From Chloroflexota bacterium (GTDB taxonomy: Bacteria; Chloroflexota; Anaerolineae; Anaerolineales; Anaerolineaceae), in assembly GCA_029265085.1 (NCBI GenBank), contig JAJUJY010000107.1:1-15298 (forward strand): a stretch of DNA of 15,298 bases, read 5' to 3'. This document shows, piece after piece, positions 1 to 7,214 of the stretch. Below the pieces are notes generated by a model. That model saw nothing but the letters and a program-made list of their open reading frames with translations, had not been told where the DNA came from and did not search any database. Position 1 is the stretch's first letter; every line of letters begins with the position of its first letter. A program made the position numbers and the translations under genes.

Positions 1-628
1 CTCCTAATTGGGCGGACCGCATCATAACACTGACCGCATCCATAGAGACAGTTGCACCAGCAACACCTACAATTTTCCCGTTACTTTCAACAGGGGCAGC
101 AACCACGACAACCACATTGTTTGTGGCTTTGGAGATCAACGGCTGCGACATGACTACTTGCCCGGAAAGAGCCTGTTTAAAATATTCGCGCTCTTTCAGA
201 TCTAGTTCAGTACCAACCTTTGCAATACCAGTAGAATCAACATTGATCACATTCAATGTTTTTCCATCGGGCTTCACCACAAAGATCGTCTCGTATCCCT
301 TCCAGTTTGAACCGTACAATTCCAGGGCAGATTGCACCCGGCTTGCATCCATCGATTTCACCCGGTCTGCCCCAGCCACCACGCGGATATCCCGCAAACG
401 GCTGTCAATCCAATCCTCAATAATTTGGTGGTTGGATTCGGTAATTTGAGTCAAGCCGGCCTCAATTTGAGTTTTAAGTGCGGATTGACTTTGAAGATAC
501 GCGATAGTTGAAAGAATTGCCAGTGGCACCAAAGCAATTGCCAAAAACAATACCAACAACCTGGTCTGAATTGATCCTGACAGCCCCCTGCCATTTTTTC
601 CATTCGCGGAAAAACCTTGATTACCCAT
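1..628 (-). CDS. Chemoreceptor-like protein, N-terminal sensor part (3' end outside window)
   Basis: The frame starts at ATG 628-626 and stays open for 209 codons to the window edge, so the gene is partial at its 3' end. GAGGTG (minus strand, bases 639-634) lies 5 nt before the ATG and supports this start. The protein has a short polar N-terminus, a membrane segment at about residues 21-44, and then an extracytoplasmic region resembling a double-Cache sensor: a long helix, an IFVVKPDGK strand-turn, an EREYFKQAL motif and a VVVVAAPV strand near residues 170-185. This layout is usual for methyl-accepting chemotaxis proteins, which sense small ligands outside the cell and control CheA. The HAMP and signalling domains that would prove it are not in view. 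A Cache-domain diguanylate cyclase or histidine kinase remains possible. Its position after the flagellar genes favours a chemoreceptor. Confidence 0.75.
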   Translation of the reverse strand, partial: MGNQGFSANGKNGRGLSGSIQTRLLVLFLAIALVPLAILSTIAYLQSQSALKTQIEAGLTQITESNHQIIEDWIDSRLRDIRVVAGADRVKSMDASRVQSALELYGSNWKGYETIFVVKPDGKTLNVINVDSTGIAKVGTELDLKEREYFKQALSGQVVMSQPLISKATNNVVVVVAAPVESNGKIVGVAGATVSMDAVSVMMRSAQLG

Positions 629-785
629 TTTTACACCTCACTTCTAAAAGTAACGATTCTGCCCTAACTTGCTCATTAATCTATCTCGTTGTTCAGGGGC
701 TTCCCAATTTTGTCTCCGTCTATTTGAACCACCGCAGTATCTTTTTTTGTGCACCTCCAGTGTGCCAACAAGATCAACGATTTCT

Positions 786-1619
786 TTATGCAGCATCCAT
801 AACCAGGACGCTGGCCAGTTGTTCTCGAATTCTGGACAATTGATGGTCAGACAATTGCAAAATTGCCAATGTATCCGGATGAATCTGGTCACAAAACAGA
901 CCCGTTTGAATTTCTTTGCGGCTGGCAATGGCATTCGCCAAATTAACGATTGCCGGCAGCTGTTGATTTTTGCGCGCCTGTGATGGGTAATGGTGAAAAC
1001 TGATTGCATCCACCAAAACGGGTGGAAACTGCCAGCGCTCACCAATCAAGCCGCCCACCCGGGCATGATCCAGTCCGATCAATTTTTCTTCCACCTGCCA
1101 TAAAGGCATGCGGTATTTTTGAATGAAATCAACGATCTGGCTGTAATCGGTTAATACAAACTGGTCCAGGAGCAGTTTACCAATATCATGGAGCAGCCCG
1201 GAAACGTATGCCTCTTCCGGGTCCGGATAGCGCACCTGGCGAGCCAGCCATTCGGAAGCAACCGCGGTTGCCAGGGCATGATTCCACAGCTCACCCGCGC
1301 CCAGACGGTATCCGCGCAGGCTTTGCCCCATTGAATCCACCGCAGAAGAAGCCAATAAAATGGATTTCAAGCGTTTTAAACCAATGCGCATGACAGCTTC
1401 ATGCAAAGATGTGCAGGTCCGGCCATATCCCATTGCGGTCGAATTGGACAACTGCAATACCAGCGCTGCCAATGCCTGGTCCAGGCCAATATATTCAGAG
1501 ATCATGCCTACCGTGATGTTAGGTGACTCTATTTCTTTAAGAATGCGAGTCACATTAGAAGGCATGGGACGCAGGTGCTTGATGGAATATAAGATGGCGT
1601 CAATTCGTTGAGGTAACAT
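786..1619 (-). CDS. HDOD domain signalling protein
   Basis: This 277-residue soluble protein is made almost entirely of one HDOD domain, a variant of the HD phosphohydrolase fold common in bacterial signalling and motility loci. Visible features are the N-terminal helical part with PMPSNVTRILKEI (residues 18-30), LWNHALA (H114), the GLLHDIGKLLLD core (H144, D145), GLDHARVGG (H185) and the FHH pair (H209/H210). Metal-type His/Asp positions are therefore retained, although HDOD proteins usually have no proven enzymatic activity. The start ATG (1619-1617) is preceded by GGAAAGAG, a fair ribosome site. It lies 25 nt after fliQ stops, so it is probably co-transcribed with the flagellar genes. No output domain is fused. 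A role in motility or chemotaxis signalling is inferred from position only. Confidence 0.85.
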   Translation of the reverse strand: MLPQRIDAILYSIKHLRPMPSNVTRILKEIESPNITVGMISEYIGLDQALAALVLQLSNSTAMGYGRTCTSLHEAVMRIGLKRLKSILLASSAVDSMGQSLRGYRLGAGELWNHALATAVASEWLARQVRYPDPEEAYVSGLLHDIGKLLLDQFVLTDYSQIVDFIQKYRMPLWQVEEKLIGLDHARVGGLIGERWQFPPVLVDAISFHHYPSQARKNQQLPAIVNLANAIASRKEIQTGLFCDQIHPDTLAILQLSDHQLSRIREQLASVLVMDAA

Positions 1620-1644
1620 AATCTCTTTCCTACCGGCTCATAAA

Positions 1645-1914
1645 TTAATGAACCAGGTTCGGTAAACTGGTGAATAAATTAGAGGTAAATACCAGGAGCT
1701 GCTGCAGCATCCAGGAACCCAAAATTAACAAAACCAAAATAATGCCAATCATCTTGGGGATGAACGTCAAGGTTGCTTCATTGATCTGTGTGGCGGCTTG
1801 CACCATACTCACCAGGCTGCCAACCAATAAGCTGATCAATAAAATCGGTCCAGCCAGAATTAAGGAGATCATCACGGTATTTTGCGCTAATGTCAAAACG
1901 TATGCTTCTGTCAT
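1645..1914 (-). CDS. fliQ: Flagellar type III export gate protein FliQ
   Basis: FliQ is a small membrane protein of the FliP-FliQ-FliR export gate through which flagellar subunits leave the cytoplasm. The 89-residue length matches the family. Two hydrophobic segments (about residues 13-36 and 52-75) flank the conserved loop QAATQINEATLTFIPK (residues 39-54). The frame extends further upstream, but ATG 1914-1912 gives the usual FliQ N-terminus (MTEAYVLTLAQ) and has GAGGTG a few bases before it, so I chose it. It begins 8 nt after the fliP stop codon. fliR, the usual next gene, is not found; an HDOD gene follows instead. Confidence 0.95.
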   Translation of the reverse strand: MTEAYVLTLAQNTVMISLILAGPILLISLLVGSLVSMVQAATQINEATLTFIPKMIGIILVLLILGSWMLQQLLVFTSNLFTSLPNLVH

Positions 1915-1922
1915 ACAACACC

Positions 1923-2756
1923 TCAGGAACCACCCATGAAACTGACTGCCAGACTGCGAACCAGCAAATACCAACCATCGACCATCACAAAGAGCAGTAG
2001 TTTGAACGGCAAAGATATTAACGAAGGCGGCAGCATCATCATACCCATCGAGAGCAGCACACTGGAAACAACCAGGTCAATCACCAGGAAGGGGATGTAA
2101 ATCACAAAACCCATCGTAAAGGCAGTCCGCAATTCACTGATCACAAACGCGGGAAAGAGCGTGACGGTCTCGATATCTTCCAGGGTTTCCGGCTGGGGTT
2201 GATTGCTCAACTCCAGGAACAAGGCCAGGTCTTTTTCACGGGTCTGCTTGAACATAAACTCGCGCACCGGCTTGACAGCCTCTTTTAATGCGGTTTCCTG
2301 GCTAATCTCTTCTCGCAAATACGGCTGGATTGCCTGGGCATCAATCTGTTTATACACAGGCGCCATAATGAAAAAGGTCAGCAGCAAGGATAAGCCAATC
2401 ACCACCTGGTTGGGAGGAATGGTCGGTGTGCCAATGGCGCTGCGCAGCATAGAGATCACAATTACAATCCGGGTGAATGAGGTAGCCAGGATTAAGATGG
2501 CCGGGGCCATAGACAGCACCGTCAACAATACCAGGAGCTGAACGCCCGATGTAACCTGTTTTGGTTCACCTTGCGGATCAACCGAGAGGGTTACCCCAGG
2601 AGCCGTCAGATTCGGGTCAGCCGAACATCCGGCCAGCAGCAAACCGACCAGCAGAACCAATAAAATGACCCAGCGAAAATTCTTCCGGGATGATCCGGCT
2701 GATTCCGGCGCCTTCACCGTGGATTGTGCTTTGTTTTGCAAAATTATGGCTGCCAT
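1923..2756 (-). CDS. fliP: Flagellar type III export gate protein FliP with lipoprotein-like signal
   Basis: FliP forms the core of the flagellar export gate in the inner membrane. The family signatures are clear: SFTRIVIVISMLRSAIGTP (residues 93-111), PPNQVVIGL, LLTFFIMAPV, REFMFKQTRE (residues 165-174), FVISELRTAF, IPFLVIDLVVSSVL, and GMMMLPPSLISLPFKLLLF. Four core membrane segments fall near residues 73-92, 118-137, 213-237 and 248-270. The N-terminus carries about 23 polar residues, then a basic-hydrophobic stretch (residues 24-43) ending in LLAGC at 40-44, a perfect lipobox. FliP proteins commonly have a cleavable signal sequence; a lipoprotein-type one is unexpected. ATG 2756-2754 was chosen because AAGGAA, inside the end of fliO, lies before it. 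The frame stays open upstream, but that part overlaps the fliO coding sequence. Confidence 0.95.
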   Translation of the reverse strand: MAAIILQNKAQSTVKAPESAGSSRKNFRWVILLVLLVGLLLAGCSADPNLTAPGVTLSVDPQGEPKQVTSGVQLLVLLTVLSMAPAILILATSFTRIVIVISMLRSAIGTPTIPPNQVVIGLSLLLTFFIMAPVYKQIDAQAIQPYLREEISQETALKEAVKPVREFMFKQTREKDLALFLELSNQPQPETLEDIETVTLFPAFVISELRTAFTMGFVIYIPFLVIDLVVSSVLLSMGMMMLPPSLISLPFKLLLFVMVDGWYLLVRSLAVSFMGGS

Positions 2757-2763
2757 ATCCAAA

Positions 2764-3294
2764 CTATTCCTTCCCGAAATCCTGCACACCCAATGAAGGG
2801 CTGGATTGGTCGCGGCTGGCCGAGTGCAGCAGCGCCTCAAAACTCAGGCTCAACGGGCTGGGTTCCGATGCAGCATCCTCACCCGTCTCAATATCCACAG
2901 CTGAAATCAATGAAATGGACTGGTCGGTCGCGCCAATCAAAAGGTGCTGGTCGCCCACCCGCACCAGGTGTAAAGCCTGTTTGGGATTGAGACGAACGGT
3001 TTCCACCAGGTTTAATTGGCGGGTTGTGCCCGTACCGCGCACTTTTTGCCAGCGGCGTAAGACCACCGCACCGCCCACAATCAACAATAAAACACCCAAT
3101 AATTTGACAAATACGCCCAGATAATACAGTGGAGAAGAACCAATATCCGCAGCGGTGCCGCCATCTGCGCCGGTCGTCATAAACAAGACAGACGTTGCCA
3201 CAACCGAAAGCGCAAATAAACCAGCCATCCAGCGCTTTTTCTGATCGGCTGCTGCCCACCACTGTTTAATCGTCTGGAACGTTTTATCCGTCAT
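2764..3294 (-). CDS. fliO: Flagellar biosynthesis protein FliO
   Basis: FliO is a poorly conserved membrane protein that helps assemble the FliP ring of the flagellar export gate. The 176-residue product has a first hydrophobic stretch at residues 22-41 (possibly a signal anchor or signal peptide), a second at 57-79, then a basic RRWQKVR boundary. A cytoplasmic region follows with the FliO-like pattern RQLNLVETVRLNPKQALHLV (residues 91-110) and VGDQHLLIGATDQSISLI. The C-terminal 45 residues are polar and variable. The ATG overlaps the fliN stop codon (ATGA), indicating translational coupling, and fliP begins 7 nt after the fliO stop. The call rests on this sequence pattern and on position between fliN and fliP. 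Confidence 0.88.
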   Translation of the reverse strand: MTDKTFQTIKQWWAAADQKKRWMAGLFALSVVATSVLFMTTGADGGTAADIGSSPLYYLGVFVKLLGVLLLIVGGAVVLRRWQKVRGTGTTRQLNLVETVRLNPKQALHLVRVGDQHLLIGATDQSISLISAVDIETGEDAASEPSPLSLSFEALLHSASRDQSSPSLGVQDFGKE

Positions 3295-3641
3295 GCCACT
3301 GAACTCCGCTCACCTACCGGTGAAACCAATTCGGTAATTCGCACGCCAAATTTATCGTCCACAACCACAACCTCGCCGTGGGCAATTAAGCGGTCATTGA
3401 TATAAACATCAACCGGGTCACCAGCCAGGCGGTCCAGTTCAATCACTGAGCCGTGCTGCAACTCCAACACCTGGCGGAGCTGCATGCGGGTACGCCCTAA
3501 CTCAACCGTCACACGCAGCGAGACATCCATAAGCAAATCAATGTTTGCGGCTGAGTTTGCAGACGGACGTGCTGCTGAAGCACCGCCAAAACCACCACCA
3601 ATCATTGCTTCTTCTTGTTTTAAATCATCCATTTCACTCAT
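3291..3641 (-). CDS. fliN: Flagellar motor switch protein FliN
   Basis: FliN lines the cytoplasmic C-ring with FliM and takes part in torque generation, switching and export docking. With the start chosen here the product has 116 residues. A polar, Gly/Ala-rich N-terminal third is followed by a SpoA (surface presentation of antigens) domain at residues 36-108: LLMDVSLRVTVELGRTRM, ELQHGSVIELDRLAGDPVDVYIN, and IAHGEVVVVDDKFGVRIT. I chose ATG 3641-3639 because GAGGG lies 8 nt upstream. An in-frame ATG at 3656, giving 121 residues, would overlap the fliM stop as ATGA but has no well-placed ribosome site. The product lacks the CheC-like extension of FliY proteins and is therefore FliN proper. Confidence 0.93.
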   Translation of the reverse strand: MSEMDDLKQEEAMIGGGFGGASAARPSANSAANIDLLMDVSLRVTVELGRTRMQLRQVLELQHGSVIELDRLAGDPVDVYINDRLIAHGEVVVVDDKFGVRITELVSPVGERSSVA

Positions 3642-3649
3642 CGGCTCAT

Positions 3650-3654
3650 CCCTC
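3650..3654 (-). promoter_or_regulatory. Ribosome binding site of fliN
   Basis: Minus-strand GAGGG, 8 nt before ATG 3641-3639, favours the inner fliN start over the overlapping ATG at 3656, which has only GGA directly abutting it. Confidence 0.55.
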
Positions 3655-4696
3655 ATTCCAGATCGGGGGTTGCTTCGGCATCGCGAATCACACCGGTAAT
3701 TTTTACACCCAGGTGATTTCCAGACCGGCCAACCCGTCCCTTGAATTGTTTTTTATTTGCTACTTTCACCACCAATGCATCCGAAATGGAGGCATCAGTT
3801 TGGATCACATCACCCACTTGCAGTTGTAAAATATCTCTCAATTTCAGTTCCGCATGACCCATTAAGACCACCACAGGAACTTCAATCCGGCGCAAGTTCT
3901 CCAACGCCGTCTGGCGTGCCACCGGGTCTTGTTGGTGCTCTTTTCGGCCAGCAATCCAGATATGCGGATTCAATATATTGGCGATCGGTTTGAGCGTATT
4001 GAACGGGATAAACATACTCATCAACCCGGTGATATTTTGGATATTGATTTCAAAGGTCAAGAGCATGACCCGTTCATTTCCCATCATCATCTGCACCCAA
4101 TGCTGATTGGTCGTGCTGTCTTCCAGGGTAGGTTCAATGGTCGTCACTTTAGCCCAGGCCGCTTTAATATCACCCAACATGTGCTCTACCAGGCCGCGCA
4201 GCAAAGACTGATCAATATCGGTCAGGATGCGTTCCTGTAAACGACCTTCAATCTTCCCGCCCAGGCGCTGCTCCAAGATCATATAACTGACATTCGGGCT
4301 GAGCGTAAACACCATTTGTGACGGAAGCGGCGCTAAATTGATCAAGTGAAAGAGCGAATTTGGTGGAAAATCCTTAATGAAATCATGAAAGCGTCCCTGC
4401 TCCGTATGCACAAGGCGCGGCCGGACGTTGGTGCGCAAGAAGGTTGGTAGCGTGGTTGTCAACCGCTCGGTCAAATCTTCATGAACCAATTCAACAGCCC
4501 GCATTTGCTCTTTGGAAAAACGATCCGGCGACCAAAAATTGTAGGCTTGAATGCTTCCAGAATGCGCACGTTCTGTTTTTTGGCGTTCACCGGGCTGGGT
4601 TAAGTAGTCAGCCAGGTTGACCGGGCTTTCTGCGCCTGTTTGATTCAGTTCAATTGCACCTGCAAGAAGCGCATCGATTTCAGACTGCGATAACAT
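3653..4696 (-). CDS. fliM: Flagellar motor switch protein FliM
   Basis: FliM is the C-ring protein that binds phosphorylated CheY and reverses motor rotation. Its 347 residues match the family. The N-terminus MLSQSEIDALLAG (residues 1-13) is the conserved CheY-P binding segment. A linker leads to the middle domain (about 45-235), with FSKEQMRAVELVHEDLTERL, FLRTNVRP, SYMILEQRLGGKIEG (residues 137-151) and MMMGNERVMLLTFEI. A SpoA domain occupies about 268-338 (RIEVPVVVLMGHAELKLRDI, GRSGNHLGVKITGVI). The gene begins 2 nt after the fliL stop, with no strong ribosome site visible, so its translation may depend on coupling. The intact CheY-binding motif implies that chemotaxis controls this motor, although no che gene lies in the window. 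Confidence 0.96.
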   Translation of the reverse strand: MLSQSEIDALLAGAIELNQTGAESPVNLADYLTQPGERQKTERAHSGSIQAYNFWSPDRFSKEQMRAVELVHEDLTERLTTTLPTFLRTNVRPRLVHTEQGRFHDFIKDFPPNSLFHLINLAPLPSQMVFTLSPNVSYMILEQRLGGKIEGRLQERILTDIDQSLLRGLVEHMLGDIKAAWAKVTTIEPTLEDSTTNQHWVQMMMGNERVMLLTFEINIQNITGLMSMFIPFNTLKPIANILNPHIWIAGRKEHQQDPVARQTALENLRRIEVPVVVLMGHAELKLRDILQLQVGDVIQTDASISDALVVKVANKKQFKGRVGRSGNHLGVKITGVIRDAEATPDLE

Positions 4697-4698
4697 GG

Positions 4699-5292
4699 CT
4701 ACTGCACCACAAACTCAGTGAAATAAACGGATAAGATTTGATACTCTGTTACGCGAGAGGCAATTGCCTGCATAATTTCCTGGCGGAGTTGTTCTTTGCC
4801 GTCCGCCGTATACAACTGCTCGTAGGTTTTGGTAGAGAGCAGCGTGATGACTGTATCATCCATCATAGGCATCAGGCCCATAATTTTCTCTTCAAAACCA
4901 GTCAGGTAAGCAGACTTTTCTTCTTCGGGCATCTTTTCATATTCCAGATCGTCTGGAGCAAATTCCAACACCATCGTCAGGCGGATGTATTTCCGGCCTG
5001 AGGGGTCCGCCAGATTGATAATTTTGGTGGACATATTGAACATAACCCCATCACCCGGTTTCAATTGGTGGACTTCTTCTGTCGGTTCAACCACTGGAAC
5101 ATTTTCTCCAACAGGTGCGGGCATAGGGGCCACATTGGTGTAGTCATAGACCAGGCGGAAAGGCTTTGGCAAATTATCTGGGGCAAACACAATATAAGCC
5201 GTTGCCAGCGAGACCATTGCAACCACTGTGGTCACGAAGAAATTCATTCCTTTGGCAACATATCCGAGTATTTTGAAGATTTTATTATTCAT
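4699..5292 (-). CDS. fliL: Flagellar basal body-associated protein FliL
   Basis: FliL is a single-pass inner-membrane protein that surrounds the MotA/MotB stator and supports its activation and torque. The 197-residue product has a short cytoplasmic N-terminus and one membrane helix at residues 17-36. A Pro/Val/Glu-rich linker (about 40-80) follows, and then the periplasmic FliL domain: FNMSTKIINLADPSGRKYIR, LTMVLEF, DDTVITLLSTKTYEQLYTADGKEQLR, and the C-terminal VYFTEFVVQ typical of the family. The last helix-strand part resembles the stomatin-like fold known for FliL. CAGGTGAG lies just before ATG 5292-5290. The gene sits between motB (32 nt upstream) and fliM (2 nt downstream), a common arrangement. 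Confidence 0.93.
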   Translation of the reverse strand: MNNKIFKILGYVAKGMNFFVTTVVAMVSLATAYIVFAPDNLPKPFRLVYDYTNVAPMPAPVGENVPVVEPTEEVHQLKPGDGVMFNMSTKIINLADPSGRKYIRLTMVLEFAPDDLEYEKMPEEEKSAYLTGFEEKIMGLMPMMDDTVITLLSTKTYEQLYTADGKEQLRQEIMQAIASRVTEYQILSVYFTEFVVQ

Positions 5293-5324
5293 CAGCTCAC
5301 CTGCTACAGTTTTTTCAGTTGGGA

Positions 5325-6095
5325 TTAAGGAGCTACGTCAATTCCGTCGAAGCCCAAAACGTTATTTTCCATTTCATAAATGATGATGATATCCACTCGC
5401 CCATTCAAAGCGCGGTGTTCCGGAGTGTCGTTGGGAAAAACGGGAGAATATTCTCCCCGACCAGCAACCATCAACCGGTCAGCCGAGACACCTGCATTCA
5501 CCAAATAGTTCGCTACCGCCATCGCGCGAGCCATAGAAAGCTCCCAATTGGTCGGGTAACGCGGATCTACTGGTGGTGTATTGTCGGTATGGCCAACCAA
5601 TCGAATCGTATTATCGATCGGGCGAACCATTCCAGCAATCGTATCCAAAACCGGCAATACTTCCGGTGGCAGTTCTGAAGACCCAGGTTGGAAAACTAAT
5701 TTTTCACTTAAGGAGATGAGCACCCCTTCTATATTGGTCTGGACACTGACCTCATTGCCCAAATTTTGCGAGGAAAGCATCTGGGTCAATTGCCCGGCCA
5801 CTTCTTCCGATTTCGGCGGCTGCTGCGGAATCCCCGGGACCACAATGGGTTTCGATTGACCATCTTTCATATTGCCGCCGTTTTGGTTAATCTGTGCATC
5901 CACCACCTTTAATGGACCGCCCAAAGTAAATGCGGTGCGCATACTTTCAGCTAACTGCCGGTACTTTTCAACATCCACCTGCCCCATCGAATACAGCACC
6001 ACAAACAGCACCATTAATAAAGTAATAAAGTCCGAATAGCTGACTAACCAGCGTTCACCGCCGCCTTCACCGTCACCGCCGCCACCGTGTGCCAT
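5325..6095 (-). CDS. motB: Flagellar stator protein MotB
   Basis: MotB anchors the stator to peptidoglycan and carries the ion-binding aspartate of the motor channel. The 256-residue product begins with a short Gly-rich, acidic tail (residues 4-13), then a single membrane helix (about 17-37) containing SYSDFITLLMVLFVVLY, where D22 is the ion-binding Asp. A plug/linker region follows (about 40-120), then an OmpA-like peptidoglycan-binding domain (about 125-240) with LVGHTDNTPP (residues 166-175), NWELSMARAMAV, LMVAGRGEYSP and NGRVDIII. The start ATG lies 3 nt after the motA stop codon, so the two are almost certainly co-translated. Whether protons or sodium drive this stator cannot be told here. 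Confidence 0.96.
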   Translation of the reverse strand: MAHGGGGDGEGGGERWLVSYSDFITLLMVLFVVLYSMGQVDVEKYRQLAESMRTAFTLGGPLKVVDAQINQNGGNMKDGQSKPIVVPGIPQQPPKSEEVAGQLTQMLSSQNLGNEVSVQTNIEGVLISLSEKLVFQPGSSELPPEVLPVLDTIAGMVRPIDNTIRLVGHTDNTPPVDPRYPTNWELSMARAMAVANYLVNAGVSADRLMVAGRGEYSPVFPNDTPEHRALNGRVDIIIIYEMENNVLGFDGIDVAP

Positions 6096-6098
6096 AAT

Positions 6099-6938
6099 TT
6101 ATGCCCCCGCTTTCTCAGGGCTGGGTGCCTTTTCGGGCTTTGCGCCTTTCTTGGCAGGTTTTTCAGCCCCGTCACCATCCTGCTTCACCATCGCAGGCGG
6201 CAGGAAAGCATTCAGTTTTTCGCGCACAATACGCGGGTTCTCCCCAGCCTGAATTGCCAGAATACCCTCTAATTGAATGTAACGAACGTGCGCTTCTTCT
6301 TCGCTCTTTGATTTTAATTTGCCGCCTAATGGTAAGAAAATCAGGTTGGAACTTAACAAGCCCCACAGGGTAGCCAAAAACGCAGCAGCAATAGATTTAC
6401 CTAACGCGTTCGGGTCATCCAACTGTTTCAACACACTAATCAACCCCATAACCGTACCGATAATACCGAAGGTCGGGGCAAAACCGCCCGCCGAGTTAAA
6501 GAAGCTGTAGCCGATTCTATGGCGGCCTTGCATCTGGTGAATGGTAGTTTCTAAGATGGCACGAACCTGAGACGGATCGACACCATCGACGACCATCATG
6601 ATCCCTTTCTGCATAAACGGATCTTCAATTTTCTTGGCTTCTTCTTCCAACGCCAGCAAACCATCCCGCCGGGCGCGGTCGGCCATCTTTACCAGCAATT
6701 CAATGGAGCCGTTGATATCAAAATGATGCTCTTTAATTGCCTGGCCAATAATCTTGGGTAAACTTGTGACTGTTTTCAGCGAGGTTGTAATTGTGGTTGC
6801 AGCCAGTGAACCACCGAAAATCAGAATGATCGAAGAAGGGTGAGAAAATAATTCCGCTGGTGAGCCGCCATCCATAATCAAAACAACCACAAGAACAATT
6901 ACCCCAACCACCAGACCTATAATTGTTGCCAGATCCAT
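6099..6938 (-). CDS. motA: Flagellar stator protein MotA
   Basis: MotA forms the ring around the MotB dimer that turns ion flow into torque on FliG. The 279-residue product has four membrane segments (about residues 3-22, 34-52, 150-172 and 184-205) with a large cytoplasmic loop between the second and third. Loop residues R91 and E98 (ARRDGLLALEEE) match the charged positions known to contact FliG. P155 in GGFAPTFGIIGTVMGL and P203 in NLIFLPLGGKL match the conserved prolines of the channel. An EEEAHVRYIQLEGILAIQ helix and NPRIVREKLNAFL are also typical. The last 27 residues form a Lys/Pro/Glu/Ala-rich tail. AAGGAGA stands a few bases before ATG 6938-6936, a strong ribosome site. flbD ends 48 nt upstream. 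Confidence 0.96.
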   Translation of the reverse strand: MDLATIIGLVVGVIVLVVVLIMDGGSPAELFSHPSSIILIFGGSLAATTITTSLKTVTSLPKIIGQAIKEHHFDINGSIELLVKMADRARRDGLLALEEEAKKIEDPFMQKGIMMVVDGVDPSQVRAILETTIHQMQGRHRIGYSFFNSAGGFAPTFGIIGTVMGLISVLKQLDDPNALGKSIAAAFLATLWGLLSSNLIFLPLGGKLKSKSEEEAHVRYIQLEGILAIQAGENPRIVREKLNAFLPPAMVKQDGDGAEKPAKKGAKPEKAPSPEKAGA

Positions 6939-6986
6939 ACGATCTCCTTGTTCCTTATTTCTCTATATTCTGTCTTTCAAACTGCT

Positions 6987-7214
6987 TTACGATTGATCCA
7001 CACCCTTACCTTCGGGAACGTCCAGGCCCTTCGGCCTATGAATACTTCTCTGATATTCAATAAACCGTTGGGTCAATTCTTCTGGACTTTCTTTGACCAC
7101 CATTTTCTTATCATCAACCAGAGTGATCACTGTGTCCGGGGTTTGTTCCACCATACGGATCAATTCCGGGTTGAGATATACCTTGGTGCCATTTAATCGG
7201 GTTACTAAAATCAT
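6987..7214 (-). CDS. flbD: FlbD family flagellar protein (small)
   Basis: This 75-residue protein begins MILVTRLNGTKVYLNPELIR and continues VEQTPDTVITLVDDKKMVVKE, the full pattern of the small FlbD family. That family is found beside flagellar hook and motor genes in Gram-positive and related bacteria; it is unrelated to the Caulobacter NtrC-like FlbD. Its biochemical role is not settled. It is soluble, with no membrane segment. The minus-strand sequence GAGG followed by a short A-run sits immediately before ATG 7214-7212. It is the first gene of the minus-strand flagellar cluster seen here and faces the signalling operon across a 263-nt divergent region. The hook genes (such as flgE) that often precede flbD are absent on this side. 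Confidence 0.9.
   Translation of the reverse strand: MILVTRLNGTKVYLNPELIRMVEQTPDTVITLVDDKKMVVKESPEELTQRFIEYQRSIHRPKGLDVPEGKGVDQS

Noticed and set aside
740..771. Possible hairpin after the HDOD gene (GCAC/GTGC arms)
   Set aside because: The stem is only about 4 bp and is followed by an A-run, not a U-run, in the transcript direction, so it is not a terminator.
629..785. Cyclic-di-GMP riboswitch before the chemoreceptor gene
   Set aside because: The position is attractive, but the expected conserved GEMM motifs are not present.
644..1045. Minus-strand open frame of 133 codons overlapping the HDOD gene
   Set aside because: Its upstream two-thirds lie out of frame inside the clearly recognisable HDOD gene, and the translation matches no family pattern.
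1645..1974. Longer fliQ start (109 residues)
   Set aside because: It would overlap fliP by over 50 nt, and the extra N-terminus is unlike FliQ; ATG 1914 has a good ribosome site and gives the family's usual length.
1923..2840. Longer fliP start (305 residues)
   Set aside because: The extra 28 residues overlap the end of fliO and show no FliP-like features; ATG 2756 has a ribosome site and gives a signal-bearing N-terminus.
2203..3124. Plus-strand open frames opposite fliP and fliO
   Set aside because: They are antisense to well-supported flagellar genes and their translations lack family motifs or plausible ribosome sites.
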